The translations under genes were made by a program, and so were the position numbers. From NCBI RefSeq assembly GCF_900113905.1, contig NZ_FORC01000004.1:496001-560000 (forward strand): a DNA stretch of 64,000 nt, given 5' to 3'. Positions 62,650 to 64,000 of this stretch are shown one piece after another. The DNA is from Phytopseudomonas argentinensis. Its GTDB lineage: Bacteria > Pseudomonadota > Gammaproteobacteria > Pseudomonadales > Pseudomonadaceae. A model generated the notes under the pieces. That model worked only from the letters and a program-made list of their open reading frames with translations. It searched no databases and was not told where the DNA came from. Numbering within the stretch: the first letter of the stretch is position 1; every line of letters starts with the position of its first letter.

Positions 62650-63258
62650 TCAGAGCGGGCGCTGCAGGTCGAAGGTATCGCGTGTCCGGCTATAGGCGGT
62701 GCCGCCTAGACGCCCGACCAGGTCGAGGCGCTGCGGATCGATCCGCCCTTTCTCGTTGAGCACCTCGTCACTGATATGCGCCAGCAGCACCTCGGCGAAG
62801 ATCAGGTGGTGGTTGGGCTGTTGTTGCGGGTAACCCATGATCTGTGCGACCCGGCATTCGAATGCCACCGCCGCGCCCCGTACACGAGGCGGAGCAACCC
62901 GGGTGGCGGCGATCGAATCGATACCGCAATGGACGAATTCGCTGGTACTGCGCGGCAGGATCGCCGCGCTGGCGTTCATCGCCTCGGATTGCGCGAAGGA
63001 CACCAGGTGGATGACCAGCTCGCCGGTTTCCTGGGCATTGCGCAAGGTGTCCTTAAGCGCACCGTCGTCACGCATTCCGATATTCACCAGCAAGGTGGCC
63101 GGCTCGTCGCTGATCACCTGAAAAAAACTGAAGGGCGCCAGGTTGGTCACGCCCTCCGCCGAGATACTGGACACCCAGGCGATGGGCCTGGGCGTGACGG
63201 TCGAGGCAAGCCAGCGGTATCGGTCCAGCGGCGTCAGGTCAGCGAAATCGAGCAGCAT
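62650..63258 (-). CDS. Flavin reductase-like protein
   Basis: FMN-binding split-barrel protein (202 aa) of the flavin reductase / DIM6 type, with RPIAWVSSISAEGVTNLAPFSFFQVISDEPATLLVNIG and NASAAILPRSTSEF. It probably reduces flavin or uses it for an unknown oxidation. CGGAG lies 6 nt before ATG 63258, which fixes the start over one at 63273. Confidence 0.85.
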   Translation of the reverse strand: MLLDFADLTPLDRYRWLASTVTPRPIAWVSSISAEGVTNLAPFSFFQVISDEPATLLVNIGMRDDGALKDTLRNAQETGELVIHLVSFAQSEAMNASAAILPRSTSEFVHCGIDSIAATRVAPPRVRGAAVAFECRVAQIMGYPQQQPNHHLIFAEVLLAHISDEVLNEKGRIDPQRLDLVGRLGGTAYSRTRDTFDLQRPL

Positions 63259-63305
63259 TGCAATCTCCGGCATTCAGGCTGCCGCAAGCTTAACCCAATG
63301 TGCAG

Positions 63306-63578
63306 TTAGCGACCCGCCCGGGACTCGCGAATATAGAATCGGGCCTTCTCCGACTTGTTGGTGCAACCGCGATAGGCCTCGAATTGCTGCTGGGTTTTCG
63401 CGGCGGTCATCAGCGAGGCCGCCTTGGAATAGCTCACCGTACCGGCAAAGCCCTCGGCTTTGGCCAGGTCGAGCTCCTGCCAGGCGGCATCGAGTTGGGT
63501 CGCGCAGCTGTCGCGGTACGAAGTGGTCGCAGAGCAGCCCGCCAACAGCGCAATTGGTAAGAGAATCCAGGCTTTCAT
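63306..63578 (-). CDS. Hypothetical lipoprotein
   Basis: A 90-residue lipoprotein: signal with lipobox LAGC (Cys15) followed by a short helical mature part with two cysteines (positions ~25 and ~72) that may pair. GGAG precedes ATG 63578. Resembles small Pseudomonas lipoproteins of unknown function. Confidence 0.75.
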   Translation of the reverse strand: MKAWILLPIALLAGCSATTSYRDSCATQLDAAWQELDLAKAEGFAGTVSYSKAASLMTAAKTQQQFEAYRGCTNKSEKARFYIRESRAGR

Positions 63579-63715
63579 GTCGCATACTCCAGAGGTTGGC
63601 CGGCAATCAGGTTACCGGTGTTGTTTATGACGATAGGCTAGAGAAAAAGTGCCACTATCGGCGTGCTGCACGGCGCAAAATGCGCAGTAAACCGCTGTGG
63701 ATCAGGGAGAATTGA

Positions 63716-64000
63716 ATGAACAGGAAAGTGGCCCTCGTACTGGGTTCGGGAGGCGCGCGCGGCTATGCGCACATCGGCGTGATCGAGGAGCTCGAGGCAC
63801 GCGGCTACCAGATCGGCTGTATAGCGGGCTGCTCGATGGGTGCGGTGGTCGGCGGCATCTACGCAGCCGGCAAGTTGAAGGACTACAGCGACTGGACCCA
63901 GAGCCTGGACTACCTGGACGTGCTGCGCCTGCTGGACGTCAGTTTTCGCCTGGGCGCCATACGCGGGGAAAAGGTCTTCGGGCGAATCCGCGAAATCGTC
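63716..64000 (+). CDS. Patatin-like phospholipase (3' part missing)
   Basis: The first 95 residues of a patatin-like protein cut by the right edge. It has the oxyanion loop GSGGARGYAHIG (10-21) and the nucleophile Ser40 in GCSMGA, both needed for a Ser-Asp dyad. The later Asp block (DGG) is beyond the window. RssA/YchK-like start. GGGAG lies 8 nt before the ATG. Confidence 0.88.
   Translation, partial: MNRKVALVLGSGGARGYAHIGVIEELEARGYQIGCIAGCSMGAVVGGIYAAGKLKDYSDWTQSLDYLDVLRLLDVSFRLGAIRGEKVFGRIREIV

Overview
The window reads as ordinary chromosome of a Pseudomonas species. It carries oprF-sigX-cmpX-crfX-cmaX, ppsA/ppsR, oprI, cysB, the tgpA cluster and the acnD/prpF form of the methylcitrate operon, in an order close to that remembered for P. 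aeruginosa. Base composition is high in G+C, and no phage, integrase, IS element, rRNA, tRNA or CRISPR array was seen. About 56 protein genes are supported, packed tightly on both strands. Several starts are TTG or GTG and were chosen from Shine-Dalgarno placement or 4-nt overlaps.

Layout. 1-4422: a ChvE/GguAB-type sugar ABC importer (permease cut by the left edge) with a divergent GbpR-like LysR regulator. 4609-11571: tpx, the tamA-tamB outer-membrane assembly pair and xthA. 11647-17539: a phosphate-binding/OmpA fusion, a TerC exporter with a coupled small ORF, an acyl-CoA dehydrogenase with a divergent LysR gene, a lipoprotein and a 104-residue unknown. 17824-22244: cmaX-crfX-cmpX-sigX-oprF (envelope stress and major porin), preceded by an RraA-like gene. 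22347-27521: an alpha/beta hydrolase, ppsA, the divergent ppsR kinase/phosphorylase and a LysE-type exporter.

27524-34340: prpR-prpB-prpC-acnD-prpF for propionate use, with a palindromic repeat between acnD and prpF and TGTCGACA palindromes upstream of prpR. 34767-37820: a three-gene set (secreted retropepsin-like protease, inactive transglutaminase with seven membrane helices, ATP-grasp ligase) that is the best candidate here for a poorly described system. 37948-43259: a shortened CysH-like protein facing cysB, a universal stress protein, a thioredoxin-like gene overlapping a gene with an uncertain start, DAHP synthase, a small GNAT-like protein and the lipoprotein oprI.

43357-54547: an L,D-transpeptidase, a small unknown, tesA divergent from a YbbA/YbbP ABC pair, greB, a DoxX protein, mltF, tatD, a chemoreceptor and a small membrane protein. 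54523-60052: a minus-strand run moxR - DUF58 - tgpA - CHAD - thioesterase. 60189-64000: a second chemoreceptor with a good sigma-28 promoter, a flavin reductase-like protein, a lipoprotein and the start of a patatin-like phospholipase that runs off the right edge.

A common thread is the cell envelope: TamAB, OprF/SigX, OprI, L,D-transpeptidase, MltF, TgpA, CmpX and the retropepsin/ATP-grasp set. All assignments rest on reading the translated sequence and on family knowledge. No database search was run.
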